Of a stretch of DNA of 64,000 nt, positions 43,557-59,450 are shown in pieces. The translations under genes were made by a program, and so were the position numbers. The notes under the pieces were generated by a model. The model did no database searches. It worked only from the letters and a program-made list of their open reading frames with translations, and was not told the DNA's origin. The first letter of the stretch is position 1. The number at the start of each line of letters is the position of its first letter. This DNA comes from Cryptomeria japonica (lineage: Eukaryota > Streptophyta > Pinopsida > Cupressales > Cupressaceae): contig NC_081414.1 of NCBI RefSeq assembly GCF_030272615.1, forward strand, positions 818,224,396 to 818,288,395, written 5' to 3'.

Positions 43557-46500
43557 ATGGCAGATCCTTTAGTTGAGTTGTTGACTTCACATAACTATCA
43601 CACCTGGAAGCCCCGCATCACAAGGCTTCTCAGGTCATGAGGGTTATGGGCTTCTTTGGATGAGGTTCAGCCAGACCTACAGCGTCCTTATGAGATTCTT
43701 ATGTACCGGAACAAGCTGGATGAGGCCATGGGTTTGATCTCTTTGCATGTCTCTGACAGTCTTTTATTTCACCTTGATGAGTTGCTTACTCCTCGGGATA
43801 TGTGGTTGAAGTTTGATTCTCTCTTCGGGAGGGTCAATGAGATTTGGGCATTACAGATTGAGGCTGAGTTGACTTCTTTATTACCTGATTCCTTTCCCAC
43901 TATTGAGGACTTTTTGAACAAATTCAAGACTACTAGATTTGTTCTTCAGGGATGTAGAAAGAACAAGACTGATACAGAGTGCATTCATTTGATTCTTTCG
44001 AAGCTTCGGGGTCACTTTTAGTTTTTTGCCTCTGCTTTCTACTCCACCATGGATGGCTTGGGTACTAATTTCACCATGCCTAGCTTTGATGTCTTTTGTG
44101 AGCGATTGTCTCATGAGCAGTCTCATCTTTCTCAGCTAGATACACTCTCAGGCTCCAAGAACAAAGCATTGGTTGCTCAGTCCTCTAAGGAGAAGGAGAA
44201 ACAAAAATAGAAACCGAAGCCAAAAAAGCCTTCTGCAGGTAGTGAGAATTCCTCCAAGCCTGCTCCTAAGTCTGATTCAAAACCACTTCCTCCCAAACAA
44301 GGGAAATCTTCACAGTTCGGTGAGTCTTCCTCCAAGACTAAGAAGAAATCATCAGACACTTGCAGTTTTTGTGGCAAGGACGGACATCCAGTTTCCAGGT
44401 GTTGGAAATGATTAGAGGCTTTAGAGGAAGCCATGCAGCAACATCACATTTCCTCACCTCAGGCGTCTTCTCCTTCCATAGGGAAAGGTCATGCTCTCAC
44501 TGCTAGAGTTTCAACCTATGGGTCCACATGGATTCTAGATTTTGGTGCTTCTCACCATATGACACACACTCAGCAGTTGGTTACTTCTCTTGCCTCTTGT
44601 GGTATTTCATAGATTGCAATGGGTGACTCCGTTCAGCTTTCCGTCTTGGGTTCAGGTTCTATCTCTTTGGATGGGGGTTCTCTACAGGATGTTCTAGTTG
44701 TCCCTAACATCTCGATGAACCTCCTGTCCATTTATCAGATTTGCCACTTTGGCTCTGGTAAGATAGTTGAGTTCTCACCACATGATGTGGTTATTCGGGA
44801 CCTCCATGACCCTGATTTGGTTGTGGCTTCTGGTAGTGTGGATTCTACATCTTGTCTCTACAGATTTGACGAATTTGAGCCCTCCTTGGCTACAGGTTCA
44901 TCTTTCATAGCACATGCAGATTCAATGAGTAAGCTTTGGCATGAGCGATTGGGCCATGTCAATTACAGATATCTTCAGCAGATGAGTACACACGCACTTT
45001 TTCTTAGGCTCCCACAGATTTCCTGCACTGATGGTGTTTGTCATGGTTGTGTGCTTGGCAAACATCACAGAGATCCCTTTCCAAAGGGGAGAGCCTCTCA
45101 TGCTTTGGCACCCTTGGAGTTGATTCACGGTGACCTTATGTCATTTCCCACTCCTTTTTTAGGGGCTAAGTATGTACTCACGTTTATTGATGACTTCTCC
45201 AGACGCACATGGGTGTACTTTCTTAAGTACAAGTCTGATGTCTTTGATTCATTTCAAATCTTCAAGACATATGTCGAGAAGCAGTCTGGCTATTCTATTT
45301 GGTAGATACGTACAGATAATGGGGGGGAGTATGTGAATCAGGCTTTCAAAGATTTTTGCACTGAGCATGGTTTGCAGCATCAGTTTACTGTTCCCTACAC
45401 CCCTCAGCAGAATGGTGTCACTGAATGCAAGAACAAAACTTTACGGGAGATGGTGAATTGTATGATTCAGTCTAGGTCCATGGATTTGTCTTTTTGGGCT
45501 AAGGCAATCAATTGTGCCAACTATATTCAGAATCAGATGCCTCACAAGGCTATTCAACATATGACTCCTGAGGAGGCTTGGTCTCATGACAAGCCTGATG
45601 TTTCTTTTTTTCGAGTATTTGGCAGTGAGGCATGGGCCTTTATTCCTAATGCTCAGAGGAAAGCCATGGAGTGAAAGAGCCGAGCACTCATTTTTGTTGG
45701 CTACTATGAGGATGTTAAGGTGTACAGGTTGTTTGATCCTGATTCCAGAGAGGTCCTATTTCGACAGGATGTTCAGTTTGATGAACGTCTTCCCACAGTG
45801 GATACCCTGACTCCAGTGTCTACTCCTCTGCCTACTCCAACCATTGCACCCCTTCAGGATCTTTTTGAGGATGATTCTGATGATGGTGTTGATGATCCAC
45901 CATCCCCACCTCCACCTGCTCCACCTCAGATGCCCAAGTGGGCTCACCTTACTATTGCGGCGGCACGTCCTATGGCTGGTGATCCTTTAGATACTCGTCG
46001 CACTCGTTCTCATACTGTGGGTTCTAGTCTTTTGATTCATGCTATTTCATATGATCCTCAAAAGTTTTCAGAGGTGATAGGTCACCCTGAGTGGGATTGT
46101 GCTATAGAGAAGGAGTATTCTTCTTTGATGAGGAATCATACTTGGGATCTTTGTCCTCTTCCTAAGGGCAGAAAGATGGTTAGGTGTCACTGGTTGTATC
46201 GCACTAAATATGTTGTTGATGGTTTCATTGATAAGTACAAAGCACATCTTATTGCGAAGGGTTTTTCATAGGTTGAGGGTATTGATTACTCCGAGACATT
46301 TGCCCCTATTGCCAAGATGAATTCCATTCACTTTGTACTATCTCTTGCAGCTTCTCGACGTTGGCCTATTTTTTAGATGGATATGAAGAGTGCCTTCTTG
46401 CACAAGGATCTACAAGAGGAAATCTACATGGAACAACCTCAGGGATTTTTGCAGGATAGTTCTTTGGTTTGCAAACTTCGGCGTTCATTGTATGGTCTCA

Positions 46501-47588
46501 AACAGGCCCCTCAGGCTTGGTATGAGAAGATGGACTCTTTCTTGCTCTCCATTGGGTTCTCCCGTAGTCATTCTGATCACACCGTCTACATTCAGCTTCT
46601 TGAGGGTGACATCTTGATTCTTGTGCTATATGTTGATGATCTTCTCATCACAGGTAGCTCATCATCTATGATTCAACATATTCAGCGTGACTTGATGGAT
46701 CAGTTTGAGATGACAGATCTCGGTCTGTTGCACTATTTCCTTGGTCTTCAGGTGATTCAGTCTTCTGATGGGATCTCTCTGTACTAGCAGAAGTATGCTC
46801 TTGACATGCTTCAGCGCTTCGGCATGCTTGATTGCAAGCCTGCTCCCACTCCATTTCAGTCAGGGGTTGTTTTGACTACAGCTTGTCCCACTCCTTCAGT
46901 TGATTCTACACTTTACCGGCAGTTGGTTGGCAGTTTGTTGTACCTGACTCACACCTATCCTGATATTTCCTTTGCGGTTGGTCTTGTCTCTTGATTCTCC
47001 CATGATCCTCATGAGAGTCATTGACAAGCTGCCAAATATATTTTGAGGTACATTCAAGGCACTAGTTCTCATGGCATTCATTACACATCAGGGGATCCTC
47101 ACATTGTTGGCTACACTGACTCAGATTGGGCTGGTGATGTCACTGATCAGAAGTCTACTTTTGGCTTTGTTTTCTATCTTGGCTCTGGTCCTATCACATG
47201 GTCTTGCAAGAAGCAGGCTGCTCATGCATTATCGTCTACAGAGGCTGAGTACTGAGCTATTGTGCTCGCTAGTTAGGAGATCTTATGGCTTCGACAGTTG
47301 ATGACTGAGTTTGGTTTTCCTCCTGATAGTCCCATTGTTCTTTGGTGTGACAATCAGAGTGCTATTCATATTTCCTGCAACCCGGTAGAGCATCAGCGGA
47401 TGAAGCACATTGAGCTTCACATGTGTTTCATCCGTTAGTTGATTCAGGATGGTGTTCTCATTCTGGAGTACATTCCCACTTCTGAGCAGGTTGCAGACAT
47501 CTTCACAAAACCTTTTGCATCGCTACGCTATCTTCAGTTGCGCTCTATGCTTGAAGTGAAGGAACTTGTCCTTGGGGGGTCTTTATGA
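43557..47588 (+). pseudogene. Copia gag-pol polyprotein, single frame with 15 premature stops
   Basis: ATG 43557 (MADPLVELLTSHNYHTW) to TGA 47586-47588, 1344 codons, with no frameshift. Domains in order: gag; zinc knuckle CSFCGKDGHPVSRC (44361-44402); protease WILDFGASHHM (44529 on), where the usual DSGA has become DFGA; integrase zinc region LWHERLGH...CHGC (44934-45057); integrase core with HGDL, RTDNGGEY and NGVTECKN (usually ERKN); RT MDMKSAFL and intact YVDDLLIT (about 46629); RNase H YTDSDWAGD and STEAEY (47125-47252). Premature stops start at 43638, 44019, 44208, 44409, 44610, 45303, 45672, 46269, 46374, 46785, 46992, 47022, 47253, 47274 and 47436. All are TAG or TGA. It cannot make a functional polyprotein. 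Confidence 0.93.
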
Positions 47589-47790
47589 GGCCTTCCTTCC
47601 TTCTTCTTCTTTCAGCATGTTCTTTTATCTCTTTTTGGAGAGGAGTTTTTTCCCACTGGGTTTTCTCCTTTGTCTCCGTTTCATAGAGATTTCTGTGTAT
47701 TTGGGTACCTGATCAGGCCTTGTTGTCGGGACCCATCTTTCATGCATTCAGTAGTTGTTCTAGGTTTTAGCTTCTCCCTAAGTCTAGCTT

Positions 47791-47799
47791 AAGGGGGGG
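47791..47799 (+). promoter_or_regulatory. Copia polypurine tract
   Basis: AAGGGGGGG directly precedes the 3' LTR start TG at 47800; it primes plus-strand cDNA synthesis. Confidence 0.8.
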
Positions 47800-48170
47800 T
47801 GTTAGAGTAATTGGGTCTTTACTTGATTAATTAAACAATATTTGTTTAATTCTTTAAGTTCCCAATTATCTTTTTACACTTAAGCTAACATTAGGTGCAT
47901 ATAATTAATTATTTTAATTAATTATTATGTGCAAGCCTAGGGTTTTCCCTTTTTAGGGTTTCTTGACCTTTTAGAGGTTATTTTTTCTTTTCATTGTATT
48001 ATCTTTTACAATACATTTTTGGTGAATTGGAGCTCTCATATTTTTTAGAATACTTTTCTGTGTTTTTGTATGTTCTTCAGATTTTGCTTCATTGCTTCTC
48101 CTTGTAACAAGTTATTCAGCTTGCAGAAGATCTTCAGGCTACTGTGGGGTTGTATTTCTCAACTCCTATA
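47800..48170 (+). repeat. Copia 3' LTR (371 bp)
   Basis: Same length as the 5' LTR, and I count about eight single-base differences, with no indel. Confidence 0.9.
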
Positions 48171-48659
48171 AATTAGTGGAATAAACAATTAAGAGCAAAA
48201 TCATTTCTTAACTATTTTCAAATTCAAAATAAATATTCTTTCTATTTTTGCCAAATAAGAACTCACATTATAGTATGGAAACAAATCTATTATCTTTTCA
48301 TATCTATTTTATAGGGTAAAATAAAATAACTCTTTATTCTATTTTTACAAAACTCTATTTTTAAGTTTTTACATCAATATTAAATTCATGTCTCTAAATC
48401 ACTAATTTTATATCAACATTAATCTAAATAATAGGTTAAAAGCACAAAGTTGTGTATGTATTTTTTTTCTGTATATTTTATGTTTTTAATTTTTTTAAAA
48501 ATTTTAAAAAATATTTGAATATACTTTCTTTCAAAGTAAAGACTATAATTTAGTTGTTGATAAAATACTAAAATTGAAGTTACATGAGGTGTCACACTTT
48601 ATGCAATAAATTTTACCTTTTTTTGTTCATTTTTTTGTGTATATTGATACCTTGAAACT
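48171..48659. other. AT-rich host DNA between copia and the 20-bp repeat array
   Basis: No gene or repeat signature is visible in this AT-rich stretch. Confidence 0.5.
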
Positions 48660-50192
48660 TTACCGCAAAAATGTATCATATGGTGTCCTAAGGGTTCATA
48701 GGACACCATATGAGCCCTTAGGACACCATATGACCCATAACGATACCATATTGTATTCTAGCGGGTCATATGGTGTCCTAAGGGGTCACAGGACACAATA
48801 TTACCCCTCACGACACTATGACCATTAACAACCCCATATTGTATCCTAAGAGGTCATATGGTGTTCTAAGGGGCCTTAGGACACCATCTAACCCCTTAGA
48901 GCACCATCTGACCCCTTAGAACACCATATAGTGTCGTTATGGGTCATATGGTGTCCTAAGGGGTCATATTTTGTCCTAACGGGTCATATAGTGTCCTATG
49001 ACCCCTTAGGACACCATATAACCCCTTACGTGTCGTTAGGGTTCACATTGTGTCCTAAGGGATAATAATGGTGTCCTATGACCTCTTAGGACACTATATG
49101 ACCCCTTAGGACACCATATAGTGTCATTATGGGTCGTATGGTGTCCTAAGCGATCATTAGGTGTCTTATGATCCCTTAGAACACCATATGACCCATAATG
49201 ACAACATAATGTGTCCTAAGGGGTCATATTGTTTCTTAAGGGGTCATAACACACCATATCACCCATTAAGACACAATATGATCCCTAACGATGCCTAAGG
49301 GGTCATAGGATACCATATGACTCCTTAGGACACCATACAACCCATAATGACACCATATTGTGTCCTAAGGGGTCATATAGTGTCCTAAGGGGTCATAGGA
49401 CACCATATGACCCCTTAGGACACCATGTGACCCCTTAGAACACCATATAGTGTTGTTATGGGTCATATGGTGTCTTACAGGGTCATATGGTGTCCTAACA
49501 GGTCATATAGTGTCCTATGACACCTTAAGACACCATATAACCCCCTACATGTTGTTAGGGTTCACATTGTCTCCTAAGGGGTCATATGGTGTACTATGAC
49601 CCCTTAGGACACCATATGACCCATAATGACAACATAAGGTGTCCTAAGGGGTCATATTGTGTCTTAAGGGGTCATAAGACACCATATGACCCGTTAAGAC
49701 ACAATATGATCCCTAACGATACTTTATGGGGTCATATGGTGTCCTATGACCCCATAGGACACCATATGACCCCTTAGGACACCATATAACCCATAACAAC
49801 ACCATATTGTGTCCTAAGAGGCCATATTACGTCTTAAAGGGTCATAACACATCATATGATCCGTTAAAACACAATATGATCCCTCACGACACCTAAGGGG
49901 TCATATGGTGTCCTAAGGGTTCATAGGACACCATATGACCCCTTAGGACACCATACGATCCATAATGACACCATATTATTTTCTAAGGCATCATATGGTG
50001 TCCTAAGGGGTCATAGGACACAATATGACCCCTCACAACACTATGACCCTTAGCAACCCCATATTGTGTCCTAAGGGGTCATAGGACACCAAATGACCCC
50101 TTAGGACACCATGTGACCCCTTAGAACACCATATAGTGTTGTTATGGGTCATATGGCATCCTAAGGGGTCATATGGTGTCCTATTGGGTTAT
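48660..50192. repeat. Array of a 20-bp motif in both orientations
   Basis: About 1.5 kb is built from GTGTCCTAAGGGGTCATATG and its reverse complement CATATGACCCCTTAGGACAC, with point variants, in irregular alternation. Many neighbouring copies face each other and can form hairpins (for example around 48690-48725, 49390-49420 and 49585-49620). The right end is cut by the family A LTR at 50193. It is not a regular head-to-tail satellite. The short ORFs inside are repeat by-products. Confidence 0.9.
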
Positions 50193-53333
<3,141 letters not shown>

Positions 53334-53339
53334 TCCTCC

Positions 53340-56300
53340 CCCCCCCTTAAATTGTGCATCGTCCCGATGCACTTATTGAATGTATCCAAATAGATTCTAT
53401 AGTTCATGATTAGTTTAAAACAAAAAAGGAAACAACTATTGCATTTCCCTGGTATCTTCCCATGTGGCATTCTTTTCATCATATTGATTCCATTGTACTT
53501 TGCATTGATCAACCTCTCTGTTACGCAATTGGCACTGGAGCCTCTCCAAGATTCTGAATGGCTCTATCATTATTCCCCCCATTTCCTGGACCTATAAAGC
53601 CTCCCAATTCAAGATATGTTTCTCATCAGGTACATACTTTCTAAGAAGAGATACATGGAAGACATCATGGATTCGGCTCAACTGGGGAGGTAAGGCCAAC
53701 CGGTATGCAACTGGATTAATCCTTTCCAATATCTCAAAAGGTCCAACATAATGAGGTGCAAGCTTAATCTTTTTCCCAAACCTTATGGTACTCTTGTGTG
53801 GCCTAACCCTTAGGAAGGCTTTCTCTCCCACCTCAAACTCCCTTGGTGTCCTGTTCTTGTCTGCATAACTTTTCTGCCTATCTAAGGCTTCCTTCAATCT
53901 TTGCCTAATTTCCTTAGTTTTCCTTTCCATTTCCTTCAACATATCTGGTCAATTAATTACTCTGTCTTCAAGACTATCCCAACTCAAAGGTGTTCGACAT
54001 GGCCTTCCATACAATGCTTCGAAAGGTGCCATCCCCAAAAAAGTTTGATATGTATTATTGTAAGCAAACTCTACCAGAGGTAGGTAATCTTCCCATTTCC
54101 TCTGTTGGTCCATGAAGTACATGTGAAGTAGGTCTTCCAAAATCTGATTTGTTCTCTCTGTTTGACCGTCAGTTTCAGGATGGTATGCAGTACTACAATT
54201 TAGTTGAGTTCTGAGAGCTAATTGAAGAGTTTTCCAAAACCTTGAAGTGAATCTGGCATCTCTATCTGATATGATTTTCTCTGGCATTCCATGCAACCTA
54301 AATATTTCTTTAACAAAGCACCTTGCCAAGGTAGGTGCATCATCTGTCAGATTTGCTGGTATAGAGTGTGCCACCTTAGTGATTTTGTCAATTACCACCA
54401 TTATTGTATCATGCCTAGAAGGTGACATGGGAAACCCTTGCACAAAATCCATGCTAATAACTTGCCACTTGTGTTGAGGTACATCATGTAACTATAATAA
54501 TCCAACTGGGTGTCTATGCTCTGCCTTTACTCTTTGACACTCCAAACATTTAGCCACATACTTGGCTATGTCATTCTTCATCCCTTGCCAAAAGTATAAC
54601 TTCTTTAGATCTGCATAAAGTTTGTTAACCCCTGGGTGCCCTGAGTAAGGGGCATTATGAGCCTCTGACAAGAATACCTTCCTTAAGTCTCCTGAATTAG
54701 GAACATAGATTCTATTATTGTATCCAAGCAACCCATCTTCATCTAATGTATACCCTTCAACCTTAGGATCGGTTGGATCGTATTCTAAAGTCAATTTGAC
54801 TTGCTCATACCATGGGTCATGTCCTTGCTCGTCCATTACTTGCCTTTTGAAAGAAGTTTTGAATGTTGCTATAGTCATCAAGTGTCTCCTCCTACTTAAA
54901 GCACCTGCCACCCTATTTTCCTTCCCCTTAATATATTCAATTTCAAAATCATATTCACTTAGAAATTCTAACCACCTTCTTTGTCTAGCATTTAAGTGGG
55001 GTTGGGTAAAGATGTGCTTTAGTCCTTGGTTATCTGACTTTAACTCAAAGGGCTTCCCTAGTAAGAAGTGTCTTTATTTCTATAGGGCATGCACAATCGC
55101 TGCTAACTCTAAGTCGTGGGGTGCATAATTAACTTCATGAGTCTTCAGCTTCCTAGATTCGTAAGCTACTACCCCTTCATCTTGGACAAGTACTCCTCCT
55201 AAACCTTCAATAGAAGTGTCAGTTAAGACTATGAAGTGTCCATTCAGATCTGGTACTTTTAGAATGGGTGTTGAAGTTAGTTTCCCCTTCAAAATTTGAA
55301 ATGCCTTATCACTTTGCTCTGTCCACGCAAACCTTTTACCCTTCCTCTGCAATGAGGTGATGGGGTTTGCTATCTTAGAGAATCCTTCCACAAACCTCCT
55401 ATAGTACCCTGCTAGCCCCATAAAGCTTCTTACCTCTAAAACATTTTTAGGGATCGGCCATACTACTATTGCGTTTATCTTATTTGGATCAACTACTATT
55501 CCTTCCTTTGATATTATATGCCCAAGGTAGTGAATCTTTTCCTCGAAGAAGGCACATTTTGACAGTTTCCCATATAACTTATGTTCCCTCAACCTTTGCA
55601 AAACCATTTGTAGGTGTACTAAATGTTCCTCCTCATTCCTAGAGTAAATCAAGATGTAATCCAGAAATACCAAAACAAATTTGTCCAAGTATTCATGGAG
55701 TGCACTATTCATTAGGTTCATAAATGCAACTGGGGCATTGGTTACACCAAAAGGTACTACTGTGAATTCATAATGCCCATATCTAGTCCTGAAGGCTGTC
55801 TTCTGAATGTCCTCCTCTTTAATTTTGAGTTGGTGATATCCTGATCAGAGGTCTATCTTCGATAAAACTTTTGCTCCTTTCATTTGGTCAAAAATATCCT
55901 CTATTCGAGGTAAGGGATACCTATTCTTTATTGTGACCTTGTTCAACATCCTATAGTCGATGCATAGTCTTAAGGTTCCATACTTCTTCTTAATGAATAA
56001 GACTGGTGCTCCCCATGGTGATACAATTGGCCTTATTAATCCCTTAGCTAAGAGTTCCTCTAATTGCATTTTGAGCTCTTGTAATTCAGTTGTGTTCATT
56101 CGGTAAGGTGCCCTTGATACTGGTTCAACTCCTGGTAGTAAGTCGATAGAAAAGTCAAACGTCCTTTTAGGGGGTAAGCTGGGAAATTCTTTTGGAAATA
56201 CATCCTTGAATTCATGTAAGAAAGGGATATTTTCAAAGGTTGGGGTATTTTCCTCTTCTCCTTCATCAATTTCAACCACATAGATTAGGCCTCCTCTTCT

Positions 56301-57950
56301 TCTTTCCTTCTTTAATTGCATGGCTGATATGGTTTCTATATTAATGGGCTTCCCTAGTAAGAAGTGTCTCCATTTTTGTAGGGCATGCACAATTGCTACC
56401 AACTCTAAGTCATGGGGTGCATAATTAACTTCATGAGTCTTTAGCTTTCTAGATTTATAAGCTACTACCCCTTCATCTTGGAAAAGTACTCCTCCTAAAA
56501 CTTCAATAGAAGCATCAGTTACAACTGTGAAGTGTCCATTCGGATCTGGTACTTTTAGAATGGGTGTTGGCATTAGTTTCCCTTTCAAAATTTGGAATGC
56601 CTTATCACTTTGTTCTGTCCACACAAACCTTTTACCCTTCCTTTGTAATGAGGTGATGGGGTTTGCTATCTTAGAGAATCCTTCCACAAACCTCCTATAG
56701 TAACCTGCTAACCCCATAAAGCTTCTTACCTCAGAAACATTTTTAGTGATCAGTCATTCTACTATTGCCCTTATCTTATCTAGATCAACTGCTATTCCTT
56801 CCTTTGATATTATATGCCCAAGGTAGTGAATCTTTTCCTCAAAGAAGGCACATTTTGACAATTTCCCATATAACTTATGTTCTCTCAACCTTTGCAAAAC
56901 AATTTGTAGGTGTACTAAATGTTCCTCCTCATTCCTAGAGTAAATCAAAATGTCATCCAGAAATACCAAAATAAATTTATCCAAGTAGTCATGGAGAACA
57001 CTATTCATTAGGTTCATAAATGCAGCTGGGGCGTTGGTTACACCAAAACGAACTACAGTGATCTCATAATGCCCATATCTAGTCCTGAAAGTTGTCTTCA
57101 GAATGTCCTCCTCCTTAATTCTGAGTTGATGGTACCCTAACCGGAGGTCTATCTTTGAGAAAACTATTGCTCCTTTCATTTGGTCAAAAAGATACTCTAT
57201 GTGAGGTAAGGGATACCTATTCTTTATGGTGACCTTGTTCAACATCCTATAGTTGATGCATAGTCTTAAGGTTCCATCCTTCTTCTTAACAAATAAGACT
57301 GGCACTCCCCATGGTGATACACTTGGCCTTATTAATCCCTTAGCTAAGAGTTCCTCTAATTGCATTTTGAGCTCTTGTAATTCAGTTGTGTTCATTCGGT
57401 AAGGTGCCCTTGATACTGGTTCAGCTCCTAGTAGTACTTTGATAGAAAAGACAAACTTCCTTTTAGGGGGTAAGCCGGGTAATTCTTCTGGAAAAACATC
57501 CTTGAATTCTTTTAAGAAAGGGGTATTTTCAAAGGTCAAGGTATTTTCCTCCTTCCCTTCATCAATTTCAACCATATAGATTAGGCCTCCTCTTCTCCTT
57601 TCCTTCTTTGATTGCATGGTTGAGATGGTTTCTATATTAATGGGTTTAAACTTTCCTTGGATTTTGACCTTTTTCCCCCCATCATCCAAACATTCAACAA
57701 CTTTGTTATAGCAATCTGCATTAGCTTGATGGTCTGTTAACCAACTCATTCCAATAATTACATCATATAATCCTAGGGGTGCCACATAGACATCTACCCT
57801 TATTTCAAAATCGGGAAATTGTACCCTTGCCCTCGGCAAACACTTAGTCACTTCCCTGGTTGCCTTATCCCCATATTGAACCATCCATGATGACTAAATT
57901 TGATTAACTTTTAATGCATATTTGCTTACTAATTCAGGTCAGATGAAACA
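53340..57950 (-). pseudogene. Tandem-array family A pol with duplicated PR-RT-RNase H segment
   Basis: One frame from about 57950 to 53437 encodes protease C-terminal region, RT (motif FLDDILIYS), a duplicated RT-connection/RNase H, integrase (CLECQRVK, DFVQGFP, SDRDARF, YHPETDG) and a chromodomain-like tail with PFRILERLQCQLRN and ATWEDT (about 53580-53440). No frameshift is needed, but there are in-frame stops near 57887, 56752, 55843, 55077, 55071, 54489, 53946 and 53591. In the second RT copy the catalytic motif reads FLDYILIYS, so its second Asp is Tyr. It is inactive. Confidence 0.88.
55050..57641 (-). repeat. In-frame tandem duplication of 1296 bp inside pol
   Basis: Two consecutive copies, 57641-56346 and 56345-55050, each run from INIETISAM (linker after protease) to LLGKP (RNase H). 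The matching junction points (57642, 56346, 55050) are exactly 1296 bp apart, that is 432 codons, so the reading frame is kept. The junction reads GKP-INIE, where both parents have Lys-Pro followed by different residues, giving a few bases of microhomology. The copies differ by many scattered substitutions. Confidence 0.9.
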
Positions 57951-59330
57951 TTCAGATGATCCAGTGTCAATTAGAATTGAAATTGGTTGTTCAAATAGTG
58001 TACCTATAGTTTTCATGGAAACATTCTGGTATCTTCCTCTTCGGTTCCTAACTGCTGCATGAATCCTTTGTTGGGGACCTTGTTGGGGTTGATTGGCCCT
58101 AATATTTCCTTGCATCCTAGGACACTCTCTAGCAAAATGGTTTCCCCCACACATGAAGCATCCACCTGGAGGACCCCTCCTACCTTGATTCCTAGGGGGA
58201 TCATTCCTTGTTTCATTGGCCCTGGGTGGATAAGTTATCCTGTTTTGTTAGTCATTCCTATTATAGTTGCCTCTGTTATTATTGCCCCTATCATTATTAT
58301 TATTTCCATTCCTTTGATATTGATTAGGAGGTGGCCTTCTTTCAGAAGAATTATTCCTTTGACCTTTGTTGAAATTAGTGTTCCCATTGAATTCCTGCTT
58401 CCTTTTAAATGAGTGGTTCCCATTATAGTTCAGCCCTGCTAGTGTTTGAATCTTCCTCTCTTGCCTTAGGGACTTTTCAAGTACTTCGTTCATGTTTTTG
58501 GGTCCATGCATGTCAACCTCTGCCCCTATGTTGGTATTTAACCCCAAATGAACTTCCTTGCTTGGCCTTCTTCATCTTTCTCGTACATAGGTACATACTT
58601 AAGCAATTTGGCAAACTTATCCCAATATTGTTGGACTGATAGGGGTCCTTGACATAGATTATGGAATTCTATCACCTTCTCATCAAATAACAATTGAGGG
58701 AGCCACCTTTCTCAGAAGTGGTGAACAAATTGATCCCATGTGGTCGTATCCCTGCTATACCCATTTTGCTCCTTCGTGTCGGTCTACCAACTAGCTACCT
58801 CCCCTGTGAGTTGGTAGGAACCCCATAAAGCCTTGGTTGTTCCGCTAAAATCTCTTAGTTCAAAATAATTTTTCATTTCATTTAACCAATTCTTAGCTCC
58901 TTCACCAATTTGCCTCCCATCAAACTTAGGAGGGGTGATTTTCTTTAAGTCCTTGGAGAGTTCCAATATGTTATTTTCCTTTGTATTACCCATCATATTC
59001 CCTTGATTGCTACCAGGGTTTCCATTTTTGGTACCAATTCTATTTTCAAAGTCATTCTGCCTTTCCCTAAGGTCATGCATTGATTGTTCCAAGAAGTTTA
59101 TTTTATCTCTTTGTTCGGTTAGAAGGTTGATTATAGCTTCGACCCATCTTTGTTATTTCCTGGGTTGTGTCGATCCTCTTCATGGTCTTCCTGATGGTTT
59201 CCTTCATGGTTTTCCTCATGGTTTTCCTCATGGTTTTCTTCCCTTTGACTCCTAGTATGTCTTCCATTACCCCTTCCTCTTCCTCTTCCTCTTCCTTTTC
59301 CTCTTCCTCTAGCCATTCTAGGGTTTACCT
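57940..59330 (-). pseudogene. Tandem-array family A gag and start of protease
   Basis: It starts MARGRGKGRGRGRGRG at about 59316, followed by a His/Glu repeat (EENHEENHEENHEGNH) and HNPGNNKDGS. A frame change leads to the capsid-like part with TPPKFDG and ELRDFSGTTK (about 59092-58784). A second leads to the Asn-rich linker and zinc knuckle [13 protein letters not shown] (about 58160-58120) and the protease DTGS (about 57970). Two frameshifts and stops inactivate it. Confidence 0.8.
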
Positions 59331-59450
59331 GAAAGTTAAATTATGTAGTTAGTTCTTGGTTTAGGATTTTAAAATTTAATTTCTACCATTGTAGAACATT
59401 CCCTTAGTTGCATAAATTGAAGTGAGAAAAAGGCCTAGATTTGAACCTTT

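Larger units (their letters stand above)
41939..48170 (+). mobile_element. Ty1/copia element, complete but inactivated by nonsense codons
   Basis: 371-bp LTRs at 41939-42309 and 47800-48170 differ by about eight substitutions by eye (about 2%), so the insertion is fairly recent. PBS 42310-42321; long leader 42322-43556; gag-pol frame 43557-47588; G-rich polypurine tract about 47791-47799. Flanks AATAA (41934-41938) and AATTA (48171-48175) resemble a 5-bp duplication with one change. The domain order gag, protease, integrase, RT, RNase H defines copia. Confidence 0.93.

Noticed and set aside
48660-50192. CRISPR-like array
   Set aside because: The 20-bp units occur in both orientations without regular unique spacers, in a plant nuclear context, and there are no cas genes.
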